DNA from: an uncultured Prevotellaceae bacterium
GTDB lineage: Bacteria > Bacteroidota > Bacteroidia > Bacteroidales > Bacteroidaceae
Reading direction: 5' to 3'
Length of the DNA: 64,000 nucleotides
Assembly: GCA_949295905.1 (NCBI GenBank)
Contig: CASFNA010000003.1
Coordinates: 26,936 to 90,935, forward strand
The position numbers and the translations under genes are program-made. This document shows, piece by piece, positions 16,747-25,817 of this stretch (position 1 is its first letter; every line of letters starts with the position of its first letter). The notes below the pieces were generated by a model. It worked only from the letters and a program-made list of their open reading frames with translations. It did not search any database and was not told where the DNA came from.

Positions 16747-17050
16747 TTATTTAATTAGAGAGAGTATTTATGGAAAAAAGACTAACAATGATTTTGGCCG
16801 CGCTGTTCCTATGGTTGGGTACGGCATTGGCCCAAACAGCAGTCACGGGCACGGTGGTGTCGCATGAGGACGGGCAGCCCATCATCGGTGCGACAGTGCG
16901 CGTAGTCGGCTCCCAGGCCGGTACCGTGACCGACGCCGACGGCCGCTTCTCGCTGTCGTTGCCGTCAGGCCACAACAAGCTGCAAGTGTCTTACGTCGGA
17001 ATGGAGACGCAGGAGGTTACGGTCAAGGGCCGCAGCGTCCGCGTGGTGCT
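16747..17050. repeat. Right arm of 304-bp inverted repeat around the divergent susC promoters
   Basis: Mirror partner of 15618-15921; it covers the last 23 bp before the right susC ATG and its first 281 bp. The 825 bp between the arms (15922-16746) would be flipped by recombination between them. Confidence 0.95.
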
Positions 17051-19973
17051 CCTTCCGGTGATGACCGACCTTGACGAGGTGATGGTCGTGGCTTACGGTA
17101 CTACTACGAAGTCGGCCTTCACCGGCTCGGCTGCGGTGGTCAAGTCTGACGACATCGCCAAGATTTCCAGCTCGAACGCGTTGTCGGCGCTGACCGGCAA
17201 GGTGTCGGGTGTCCAAATCAATTCCGCTTCAGGCGCCCCCGGCGAGGAGTCGTTCAACATCCGTATCCGCGGTATCAGCTCGATTAGTGCGGACAGCAAG
17301 CCGCTCATTGTAGTCGATGGTGTTCCTTATGACGGCGAGCTGAACAACATCAACCCGAACGACATCGCGTCGATGACCGTGCTGAAGGACGCCGCATCAG
17401 CTTCGCTTTACGGTGCGCGCGGTGCCAACGGCGTTGTCATCATCACGACGAAGAGCGCAGAGCAGGGCCGCACTTCCATCACTGTGGACGCGAAGTGGGG
17501 TGCAAACACGCGCGGCGTGGAGTTCTACAACACGGTTGAAAGTCCGGCCGCATACTATGAGACTTACTACAACGCCTTGAAGAACTACAGCAGGCTTCAG
17601 GGCAACGACGCTTCGGCGGCTCACAACTGGGCGGTGAACAACATGTTCTCAGGCGCTTACAACTTGGGTTACAACGTTTACACCGTGCCCCAGGGACAGA
17701 GCCTCATCGGCACCGACGGCAAGCTGAACCCGAACGCTACGCTCGGCCGCGTGGTGAACGGCTACATGCTTTATCCCGACTCTTGGCGCGACGCCGTATA
17801 CCAGACGGGTCTCCGCCAGGAATACAACGTGACCGCGACGGGCAGCAACGCCAACGGCTCGTTCTACGGCTCTGCCGGATATCTCAAGAATGAGGGTATC
17901 GCTGTAGGCTCCGACTATAGCAGGTTCACGGGAAGGCTGAAGGCTGACTACCAGCTCAAGCCCTGGCTCAAGGTGGGCGCCAACTTCAACTATGCCCACT
18001 ACAACTCTAACTATCTGGCAGACGACGGTGGCAGCACCGTGGGCAACGTGTTCGTAGTAAAGAACATCGCCCCCATCTATCCGCTCTACATCCGTGACGC
18101 GCAGGGCAACATCCTGCAAGACCCCAAGACGGGACTCCGTATGTATGACTTTGGTGACGGTAGCGTGACCGGCGTGACACGTCCGACCCTGACAAACTCG
18201 AACCCGATTTTCGCAAATTACTTCGACGAGAACCAGCGCGAAGGCAACAGCCTTGACGCTACAGGATTCTTCGAGATACGTTTCCTCAAGGACTTCAAGT
18301 TCACATCTAACAATTCTGTATTGCTCGACGAGACGAGGTTCACTTCTACGCAAAACCCGTTCTACGGACAGTTCGCTTCATCCAACGGTGCGGTTGACAA
18401 GCAGCACGTGCGCACTTGGTCGTACAACTACCAGCAGCTCCTCAACTGGCACCACCTCTACGGAAAGCATGATGTAGAGGTAATGTTGGGCCACGAGTAT
18501 TATCGCACGCGCAACTATACGCTTTACGCAAGCAAGAGCAACATCTTCTCTGTGACCAACAGCGAGTTGGCCGGTGCTGTTACAAGCGGCTCCGCAACCT
18601 CTTACACGGGTGACTATAACGTAGAGGGCTGGTTCGGACGCGCGCAGTACAACTACGACCAAAAGTATTTCGGCTCGTTCTCTTACCGCCGCGACGCTTC
18701 GTCACGCTTCCATCCCGACCACCGCTGGGGTAACTTCTGGTCAGTCGGCGGCGCATGGATTATCAGCAAGGAAAGCTGGTTCAACGCTCCTTGGATTGAC
18801 GAATTGAAGTTCAAGGCTTCTTACGGCGAGCAGGGTAACGACAACATCGGTTCTTACCGTTACACCGACGTTTATACCATCGCTCCTGCCGGCGACGGCG
18901 TAGGCCTCGTGCCCTCAACCGTCAAGGGTAACCCTGAAATCACATGGGAGAAGGGCGGCAACTTCAATACAGGTTTCGAGTTCTCACTCTTCCGCGGCAG
19001 GCTCTCGGGTAGCATCGAATACTTCTACCGCAAGACCACCGACATGCTCGACTACTTCGCCCTTCCTGCATCTTCAGGCTACGGCGGCTACTACGACAAC
19101 ATCGGCGACATGCGCAACCAGGGTGTCGAGGTTGAACTGTTCGGAACTCCTATCAGGACAAAAGACTTCGAGTGGGGCATCAACCTTAACTTCACCGCGT
19201 ATGACAACAAGATTCTTACCATCGCCGACGACAACAAGACAACCGTCGTAGAAGGCGCGCCCGGATACCAGAGCGGCCAGTTCTATTATGGAGAAGGCGA
19301 GTCTCTGTACACATTCTACATGCCTAAGTATGCCGGTGTCGATGAAGAAGGCCGCGCCCTCTTCTACCGTGACGTTTACGAGAACAAGGTTGACGCCAAC
19401 GGCGACCCTGTACGCGAATACAAGGGACGCGAGGTTACTACAGACCCGTCAAGCGCTACAAACTATCTTTGCGGCACTGCGCTGCCTTGGGCGTACGGCG
19501 GATTCGGTACGACATTGTCTTACAAGGGATTCGACCTTTCTATCGACTTCTCTTACCAGATTGGCGGACAAATCTATGACTCTGACTACGCAGGCATGAT
19601 GAGCATGTCAAGTACGGCAAGAGGCGGAGCCATCCACGCCGACCTGCTCAACTCATGGTCGCCCGAGAACACCGGTTCAAACATACCGCGCCTCGTAATA
19701 GACGACGTCAACGCTACGACGACATCAGACCGCTTCCTTACCGACGCTTCATACCTGAGCCTGCAAAACCTCAACTTCGGTTACACGTTCCCGGCTAAGT
19801 GGACGACAAAGCTCGGTGTCAACAAACTGCGCCTGTACCTTACCGCAACCAACCTGTGGCTGTGGTCGAAGCGTCAGGGTCTTGACCCGCGCCAGAGCAT
19901 TTCTGGTAGCGCCTCAACGGCTTATTATTCCGCGATGAGAACCATCTCCGGCGGTATCAGCATAACTTTCTAA
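16770..19973 (+). CDS. SusC/RagA-family TonB-linked outer-membrane importer, right module
   Basis: 1067 residues with the same plan as the left copy: signal peptide 1-21, carboxypeptidase-regulatory-like domain, plug with NDIASMTVLKDAASASLYGA and GANGVVIITTKS, then the barrel. Long shared blocks such as WGNFWSVGGAWIISKES and LDPRQSISG show recent common ancestry, while extracellular-loop segments differ (for example about residues 235-290 and 830-900), as expected if the two import different ligands. The ATG matches the left copy exactly. No TAnnTTTG promoter is visible within 150 bp upstream, unlike the left gene. It is followed 17 bp later by susD. Confidence 0.95.
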   Translation: MEKRLTMILAALFLWLGTALAQTAVTGTVVSHEDGQPIIGATVRVVGSQAGTVTDADGRFSLSLPSGHNKLQVSYVGMETQEVTVKGRSVRVVLLPVMTDLDEVMVVAYGTTTKSAFTGSAAVVKSDDIAKISSSNALSALTGKVSGVQINSASGAPGEESFNIRIRGISSISADSKPLIVVDGVPYDGELNNINPNDIASMTVLKDAASASLYGARGANGVVIITTKSAEQGRTSITVDAKWGANTRGVEFYNTVESPAAYYETYYNALKNYSRLQGNDASAAHNWAVNNMFSGAYNLGYNVYTVPQGQSLIGTDGKLNPNATLGRVVNGYMLYPDSWRDAVYQTGLRQEYNVTATGSNANGSFYGSAGYLKNEGIAVGSDYSRFTGRLKADYQLKPWLKVGANFNYAHYNSNYLADDGGSTVGNVFVVKNIAPIYPLYIRDAQGNILQDPKTGLRMYDFGDGSVTGVTRPTLTNSNPIFANYFDENQREGNSLDATGFFEIRFLKDFKFTSNNSVLLDETRFTSTQNPFYGQFASSNGAVDKQHVRTWSYNYQQLLNWHHLYGKHDVEVMLGHEYYRTRNYTLYASKSNIFSVTNSELAGAVTSGSATSYTGDYNVEGWFGRAQYNYDQKYFGSFSYRRDASSRFHPDHRWGNFWSVGGAWIISKESWFNAPWIDELKFKASYGEQGNDNIGSYRYTDVYTIAPAGDGVGLVPSTVKGNPEITWEKGGNFNTGFEFSLFRGRLSGSIEYFYRKTTDMLDYFALPASSGYGGYYDNIGDMRNQGVEVELFGTPIRTKDFEWGINLNFTAYDNKILTIADDNKTTVVEGAPGYQSGQFYYGEGESLYTFYMPKYAGVDEEGRALFYRDVYENKVDANGDPVREYKGREVTTDPSSATNYLCGTALPWAYGGFGTTLSYKGFDLSIDFSYQIGGQIYDSDYAGMMSMSSTARGGAIHADLLNSWSPENTGSNIPRLVIDDVNATTTSDRFLTDASYLSLQNLNFGYTFPAKWTTKLGVNKLRLYLTATNLWLWSKRQGLDPRQSISGSASTAYYSAMRTISGGISITF

Positions 19974-19990
19974 AATAAAAAGAATACAAG

Positions 19991-21595
19991 ATGAAAAAAA
20001 TAACAACAATATGTTTGGGCGTAGCTCTCATGGCATCGTCTGTTTCGTTTACAAGCTGTATTGACGAGACATTCCCCACTGACGGAGCTACATCCGGGCA
20101 GGTAGGAGAGTCTTCACAGGCGGTGGAGGCTTTGGTCGGAGGACTCAACTCATACGCCACACAGCAATGGACAACGCAGTGGATGCCGAGCTTCGGTTAT
20201 CCGGCCCTTATGATTATACGTAACATCCAGTCTGGCGAAATGGCATACGGTGACGATGTTTCCGGATGCGGCTTCATCAACTGGGTTGCAGACCTTTATC
20301 TGTCACGCGAATATCTGGTAAACCAGTTCCTCTGGTATTATGAGACTGCATACGCAGGAGCGGCCAATAAGGCGATGAACAGCATCGACGTCAACGCCAG
20401 CGACGAGATGAAAGGCTATTACGCGGTTGCCTTGGCATACCGTGCCATGCTTTACCTCGACATGGCGCGTGAATACGAGTGGAAAGAAAACGACAAGACA
20501 CAGCCTGTAAGCCCCGAAGGCAACAGCATTGCAGAGCTTACTGTGCCCATCGTTACGGAAGACATGACAGAGGAGGAATGGAAGAACAATCCGCGTGCTA
20601 CACGCCAGGAGATGTCCGAGTTCATCCTTGGTGACTTGCAGCAGGCCGCTGAATGGATTGGTTTCTTGCCGAACAACAGCAAGACAATGCCTCATCTCGA
20701 TTGTGTGTACGGCCTCATGGCGCGCTATTACATGTGGATTGAAGACTATCCCAACGCTAAGAAATACGCCCGCATGGCCATCGACGCATCATCGTCAGCG
20801 CCTCTTACAAAGGAACAGGGACTTAACACGACTTCCGGATTCAACGACATCAACCAGTTCATGTGGGGTTCGCAATATACCACAGGCAACGTGAACAACC
20901 TTTATTGCTGGACTGCAAACATGAGCAACGAAATCACTTACGGATACACGGGCACACAGCTCGGCACATATGTAAGGATTGACGCCAACATGTACAACCG
21001 CTTGAACAACACAGACTGGCGCAAGTTGCTGTGGAAAGCGCCTGCGGGTTCTGCACTTGACGGCGACAATACCTACATTGACGATGAAATCGGAGCCAGC
21101 CTTCCCGAATATGCTTCGCTGAAGTTCCGCCCGGGTAGTGGCAGCACCAGCGACTACAGCACCGGCAACGTGACAGCGTTCCCCTTCATGCGAATAGAGG
21201 AAATGTACTTTATCGAGGCTGAGGCGGCTGCTCATGACAATGCCGCAGAAGGCGTACGCCTGCTTGAAGAGTTCATGAAGCAGCACCGTGACCCGGCTTA
21301 TACATGCCGAGTAAGTGATACGGAAGGTGTTGTCAACGAAATAGTATTCCAGAAGGCTATCGAGCTTTGGGGTGAAGGACAATATTGGTTTGACGTGAAG
21401 CGTCTTGGCCTGCCTGTAGAAAGGAACTATAATGGCACCAACCATACAACAGCTTACCTCTACAACTCTACGACGGCGCTTCCCGCATGGATGAACTGGC
21501 AAATCTCACAACTCGAGGAAATGAACAACAGGGCGGTCAACGGCAAGAACAACCCGAACTGCTCTGGACTTTACAGCCCAACTTCACAACAATAA
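19991..21595 (+). CDS. SusD/RagB-family nutrient-binding lipoprotein, right module
   Basis: 534 residues, the same length as the left SusD, with lipobox SFTSC (C23). It has the helical core (AVALAYRAMLYLDMAREYEW), FPFMRIEEMYFIEAEA, and the LWGEGQYWFDVKRLGLP end motif. It sits on the cell surface and delivers substrate to the adjacent SusC. The residues between the conserved helices differ from the left paralogue, so the binding face has probably diverged. It is 17 bp after susC and 12 bp before the lipoprotein gene, clearly one operon. Confidence 0.93.
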   Translation: MKKITTICLGVALMASSVSFTSCIDETFPTDGATSGQVGESSQAVEALVGGLNSYATQQWTTQWMPSFGYPALMIIRNIQSGEMAYGDDVSGCGFINWVADLYLSREYLVNQFLWYYETAYAGAANKAMNSIDVNASDEMKGYYAVALAYRAMLYLDMAREYEWKENDKTQPVSPEGNSIAELTVPIVTEDMTEEEWKNNPRATRQEMSEFILGDLQQAAEWIGFLPNNSKTMPHLDCVYGLMARYYMWIEDYPNAKKYARMAIDASSSAPLTKEQGLNTTSGFNDINQFMWGSQYTTGNVNNLYCWTANMSNEITYGYTGTQLGTYVRIDANMYNRLNNTDWRKLLWKAPAGSALDGDNTYIDDEIGASLPEYASLKFRPGSGSTSDYSTGNVTAFPFMRIEEMYFIEAEAAAHDNAAEGVRLLEEFMKQHRDPAYTCRVSDTEGVVNEIVFQKAIELWGEGQYWFDVKRLGLPVERNYNGTNHTTAYLYNSTTALPAWMNWQISQLEEMNNRAVNGKNNPNCSGLYSPTSQQ

Positions 21596-21607
21596 AAACA
21601 ACGAATT

Positions 21608-23488
21608 ATGAAAAGAATATTTAAATTTTCGGCAATGCTCTTTGCTTCGGTCATGGCTCTTGCATTGGGTTCTTGCACCGAGGAATATGAATACTCTGGG
21701 GCAAAGGCCGAGGGCGAGCAGGTTTATTTCAGCAATGAGCTGCCGTCAACGGTAAACCTTTCACAGAGCGAAAGCAGCGTGCAGATACCAATCAACCGTA
21801 TCAATAGCGAAGGCGCCCTGACCGTTGATTTCGACGTTACAGTGTCTGCAGACAGCAAAGTGACTGTTCCCAATTCTGTTACGTTCGCCGAGGGAGAGAC
21901 TGAAGCTAATCTTACCATAAGCTATGACCCTGCAAGCATTGAGCTGGGACATTATGACAATGTTACCATCTCGATAAAGGATGCCAACTATACGACGCCT
22001 TACGGTAATTCTTCTTACACTTTCTCGATAGGTCTTTCAGAGTGGGAGACTCTCGGCGAAGGACTCTACAGGGATGGAATATATCCGTCTTTCTATGGCT
22101 TGGATGCGCTTACATACAATGTGGAGATACAGCAGAGCGTAATAACTCCGGGTATGTATCGGATTGTCAGCCCGTATGGTGCAGGAACGTCGTTCTATGA
22201 GAATTACATTGAGACGCAAATGTTGGCATGGGCGGGAATGACCAATACGGATATGGTAATCAATGCTACCGACCCGGATTATGTTTTCATCACTGGCGAC
22301 TTCTATCCCGGAACTGATGACGGTATGGCATCCAGTGGATACGGTGTCATGCACTTGTTCAGCATTGTAGACCAGGCTGTTCAGGAATATGGTTCTCTTG
22401 AGGCTGTCAAAGCCAATGAGCCCAGCTTGTTTGGCAAGTTGCAGGACGGAGTGATAACATTCCCTGCCATGGGAGTATATGTCAATTTTGACAGCTCGCT
22501 CGAGCCTTTAGGCTATCTTGACACAAGCTCGCTTACGATTGCCCTTCCCGGCTATGCTTTCGTTGACTACTCTTCATCGTTCACTTACACAGGACGTTTC
22601 ATCGACATTGCTGACAACTATTATGCACAAGGCACAATCACGCTTGGCGAGGACGTTGCGAGCGCAAGGTATATCCTTGCTGCGGAGGGCGATGACGTGC
22701 AGGCTATCATCAACGGACTGAACGACGGCTCTGTAACTCCGCTTGAGACTATAACAGGCAGTACGGATGTAAGCATACCGCTTGAAGACAGTGGAGTTTA
22801 TACCATGATAATCGTGACATATGATGAATCAGGCACGATGCGCGGCAGCTCTACCACAACGTTTGAGTTCAACATTGATTCCACTAAGGCTGATTGGCAG
22901 CCGCTTTACAACGGTACGTTCACACACAACGTGGAGCCGGCATTCATTACCGTAAGCCAGACTGACGATTCATTCGTAGGCAATCCGTTGGTCGACGCAG
23001 AGGGCTTTGTTGAGCAATATCAGACAGTGATTTACCAGGATATGAACAATCCTTCAAGTTACAAGGTAGAGCCGTATATCATGAACGGCCTCAGCCTGCC
23101 GTTCACGATGGACGCTGAAGGAAACATCACATTCCTTGATGTCATGACAGGCTTCTCTGTTCAAGGCTACGGCGACCTTTTTGCAGGAGACGCGATAACG
23201 GCGATAAATGGAGAAGGCAATGTTGGTACCAGCTGGTTTGATGCGGAAAACAACCAGTTCGTATTTGGAACGGTATTCTATTTAGGTGAAATCGGCCAGT
23301 GGATGGGCGGTGCTTATGAGACGTTCGACATAACATCGTCTGCCAGTGCCCCGGCCTACAATAAGTATGGCAAGGCACGGTTCATAGGCAAATTGCCGAA
23401 TGCGAAAACCGGTGGAGCAAAGCACTTCAAGTCTTCAGGCGTTAAAACGTCGAAGGCTGACATCAAAGGCAATCTTGTAAAGAAATAA
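21608..23488 (+). CDS. Surface lipoprotein at SusE/F position, right module
   Basis: 626 residues, lipobox LGSC with C23, then TEEYEYSGAKAEGEQVYFSN, matching the left paralogue. A Calx-beta-like domain covers about 30-135 (VQIPINRINSEGALTVDF, GETEANLTISYDP). The rest is beta-rich without recognisable enzyme motifs and diverges from the left copy more than the N-terminus does. The C-terminal tail is basic (VKTSKADIKGNLVKK). Inferred to be an accessory ligand-binding protein of the right SusCD complex. It is followed 24 bp after its stop by an intrinsic terminator, so the peptidase gene is partly insulated from the operon. Confidence 0.72.
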   Translation: MKRIFKFSAMLFASVMALALGSCTEEYEYSGAKAEGEQVYFSNELPSTVNLSQSESSVQIPINRINSEGALTVDFDVTVSADSKVTVPNSVTFAEGETEANLTISYDPASIELGHYDNVTISIKDANYTTPYGNSSYTFSIGLSEWETLGEGLYRDGIYPSFYGLDALTYNVEIQQSVITPGMYRIVSPYGAGTSFYENYIETQMLAWAGMTNTDMVINATDPDYVFITGDFYPGTDDGMASSGYGVMHLFSIVDQAVQEYGSLEAVKANEPSLFGKLQDGVITFPAMGVYVNFDSSLEPLGYLDTSSLTIALPGYAFVDYSSSFTYTGRFIDIADNYYAQGTITLGEDVASARYILAAEGDDVQAIINGLNDGSVTPLETITGSTDVSIPLEDSGVYTMIIVTYDESGTMRGSSTTTFEFNIDSTKADWQPLYNGTFTHNVEPAFITVSQTDDSFVGNPLVDAEGFVEQYQTVIYQDMNNPSSYKVEPYIMNGLSLPFTMDAEGNITFLDVMTGFSVQGYGDLFAGDAITAINGEGNVGTSWFDAENNQFVFGTVFYLGEIGQWMGGAYETFDITSSASAPAYNKYGKARFIGKLPNAKTGGAKHFKSSGVKTSKADIKGNLVKK

Positions 23489-23512
23489 CAAAGAGATTTC
23501 CTTGAATACGAC

Positions 23513-23548
23513 AAAACCCGGAAGTCTTGTCAAGGCTTCCGGGTTTTT
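23513..23548 (+). terminator. Intrinsic terminator between lipoprotein and M6 gene, right module
   Basis: Perfect 12-bp stem AAAACCCGGAAG/CTTCCGGGTTTT with an 11-base loop and a following T. It lies 24 bp after the lipoprotein stop and 30 bp before the M6 start, matching the left module in position but not in sequence. Confidence 0.9.
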
Positions 23549-23578
23549 AAGCTTACTTTTAAACAATACTATCAAAAC

Positions 23579-25705
23579 ATGAGAAAATTATTCTTGACAG
23601 CGTCATTGGCACTGATGTGCGCAGTGGCTTCAGCAGTCCCGGCAAAGCGCGGAATATGGAAGAACGTTACCACGGCGGACGGCACTACGGTTAGGGTAGA
23701 GCTTCGCGGTGACGAGTTCTGCCATTATTGGCGTGCAGCCGACGGACGTGCTTTCGTTGAAAACTCAAGCACCGGCTTGTTCGAGGCTGCCAATGTGGAC
23801 GCCATGATGAAAGCTGCTGCGCAGAAACGCATGACGGCCAACGAGCAGAGGGTACGCCGCGCGCCGGCCAACCGTGTCCAGCTGGGTGGCGACCACGAGC
23901 CTTACACCGGCGACAAGAAGGGCCTTATAATACTTGTTAGCTTCGCGGACATGCCTTTCAAGGCAGAGCATACTCAGGCTCTCTATGACAGGATTGCCAA
24001 CGAGGAGAACTTCGCCGAGCCTTCCATGGGCTTTGTCGGTTCGGTGCACGATTACTTCCACGACCAGAGTTACGGCCAGTTCAACCTGACGTTCGACGTT
24101 GTCGGCCCGGTAGCCATGCCAGAAGGATATGCCTACTACGGCAAGAATGTCAACGGTGGCGATGACACGCGTGTAATCGGACAGATGGTCAAGGACGCAT
24201 GCCTTGCCGTAGCCGACGAGGTTGACTTCAAGGACTACGACTGGGACGGCGACGGAGAGGTTGACCAGGTGTTCATCCTTTATGCCGGACGCGGCGAGGC
24301 TTCGGGCGGCGGTGCCAATACCATCTGGCCCCACGAGTACAGCCTGCAATATGCTACAGGCAGTGTGCTTAATGTCGATGGCATGGTTGTAAACACTTAT
24401 GCCTGCGGCTGCGAGCTTGGTTCGAGCGGCGGAATAGACGGTATCGGCACAATCTGCCACGAGTTCTCACACTGCTATGACACACGGAACGACGACGTCC
24501 TGACAGCCGACTACGGACTCGGCTCTTGGGGGCTCATGTCGGCCGGCAACTACAACGGCAACAGCTTCATTCCTGCCGGATATACTTCGTACGAGAAGAT
24601 TTATGCCGGATGGGTTACACCTACCGAACTGAAATCCGACTGCGAGGTTACCGGCATGAAGGGCATCAACGACAACAAGGAGGCCTATATTATCTACAAC
24701 GACGGTAACAAGGACGAATACTACCTGCTGGAGAACCATGACGGTTCCGGCTGGGACCGTGGCCTGCCTGGCACGGGACTGCTCATCCTGCACGTTGACT
24801 TCGACCCGTATATCTGGGCTTACAACATTGTGAACAGCCCCATCGCGCAGAGCGGCACCAATCCTCACCCTCATTGCACCATAATACCCGCCGACAACAG
24901 GCGCGACGACAATCCCGGCGACTTGTGGCCATACCGCTCTTACACAAGCCTGACCAACACTACCACGCCGGCGGCGGAGCTTTACAATGTCAACTCCAAC
25001 GGCTCGTACTTTATGAACAAGCCGATAACCAACATTGCGAAGAGCTCGGACGGCACGATTTCGTTCACTTTCGCCAACGAAAACGTATCGACAGGCGATT
25101 ATGAATTGCCCGAATCGTACATCTTCTACGAGTCGTTCGACCAGTGCGCAGGCGATGGCGGCAACGACGGCAACTTTAATGTCAACACGTCAGGCCCGGT
25201 CGTATACGACAATGACGGATGGTCGTCAACGTCGTCGATGCAAGCCGACAAGTGCGCAAGATACGGTTCGTCCATGATGACAGGTCAGGCCACCACGCCG
25301 GAGATAACCATCAGCGGCACGTGCGAATTGTGGTTCAAGGCTGCTCCGTATGCCAACGACGGCACTACGTTGACCGTCGAGGTGGCGCAGGGCGACGCGA
25401 CGCTTGGCAAGTCGTCGTTTACCATGAGCGTAGGCAAGTGGGCTGCATTCAACACCACCGTAGAAGGCGACGGCCCGGTTAAGCTCCGCTTCATGACAAG
25501 CAAGGGCCGCTTCTATCTCGACAAGGTGTGCGTGTCGGCTGAAGGCACGGGCACAGGCATAGCCGACACTGTAGCAGACAGCGCAGTAGGCCAGCCTGCC
25601 GACAACCGCATATTCAGCATTGACGGGCGCTATGTGGGTACCGACGAGGCTAAGCTGCCGAAGGGCCTGTACATACGCGGCGGAAAGAAGTTCCTGAAAA
25701 AGTAA
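23579..25705 (+). CDS. Secreted M6-family (immune inhibitor A-like) metallopeptidase, right copy
   Basis: 708 residues. Signal peptide about 1-19 (ALMCAVASAVPA), pro-region, then the M6 domain with HEFSH (H294, H298) followed by CYDTRNDDVLTADYGLGSWG, a jelly-roll-like region (about 510-655) and a T9SS-like tail (RIFSIDGRYVG, KGLYIRGGKKFLKK). The left paralogue has GLADLYDID after the zinc site and this one has CYDTRNDD, so the third metal ligand region is less conserved here. Both copies begin with a shared segment (AVPAKRG.WK..T.ADG.TVRVELRGDEF). The leader TTTTAAACAATACT before the ATG is also conserved between the copies. Likely an extracellular protease feeding the SusCD importer. Confidence 0.88.
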   Translation: MRKLFLTASLALMCAVASAVPAKRGIWKNVTTADGTTVRVELRGDEFCHYWRAADGRAFVENSSTGLFEAANVDAMMKAAAQKRMTANEQRVRRAPANRVQLGGDHEPYTGDKKGLIILVSFADMPFKAEHTQALYDRIANEENFAEPSMGFVGSVHDYFHDQSYGQFNLTFDVVGPVAMPEGYAYYGKNVNGGDDTRVIGQMVKDACLAVADEVDFKDYDWDGDGEVDQVFILYAGRGEASGGGANTIWPHEYSLQYATGSVLNVDGMVVNTYACGCELGSSGGIDGIGTICHEFSHCYDTRNDDVLTADYGLGSWGLMSAGNYNGNSFIPAGYTSYEKIYAGWVTPTELKSDCEVTGMKGINDNKEAYIIYNDGNKDEYYLLENHDGSGWDRGLPGTGLLILHVDFDPYIWAYNIVNSPIAQSGTNPHPHCTIIPADNRRDDNPGDLWPYRSYTSLTNTTTPAAELYNVNSNGSYFMNKPITNIAKSSDGTISFTFANENVSTGDYELPESYIFYESFDQCAGDGGNDGNFNVNTSGPVVYDNDGWSSTSSMQADKCARYGSSMMTGQATTPEITISGTCELWFKAAPYANDGTTLTVEVAQGDATLGKSSFTMSVGKWAAFNTTVEGDGPVKLRFMTSKGRFYLDKVCVSAEGTGTGIADTVADSAVGQPADNRIFSIDGRYVGTDEAKLPKGLYIRGGKKFLKK

Positions 25706-25732
25706 AAGCGTTGAAGGAGTAATGACCTTTTT

Positions 25733-25772
25733 GAAGGTGGGTAAGCGTGAAGGGCTTTCCCACCTTCTTTTT
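25733..25772 (+). terminator. Intrinsic terminator after right M6 peptidase gene
   Basis: Stem GAAGGTGGG/CCCACCTTC with a 17-base loop, followed by TTTTT. It lies 28 bp after the stop and separates the module from the convergent recombinase gene. Confidence 0.9.
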
Positions 25773-25817
25773 GCCTGTATCCTTCCGGCCCCCTTCATTT
25801 GTCTTTCCTTCCTGTTG

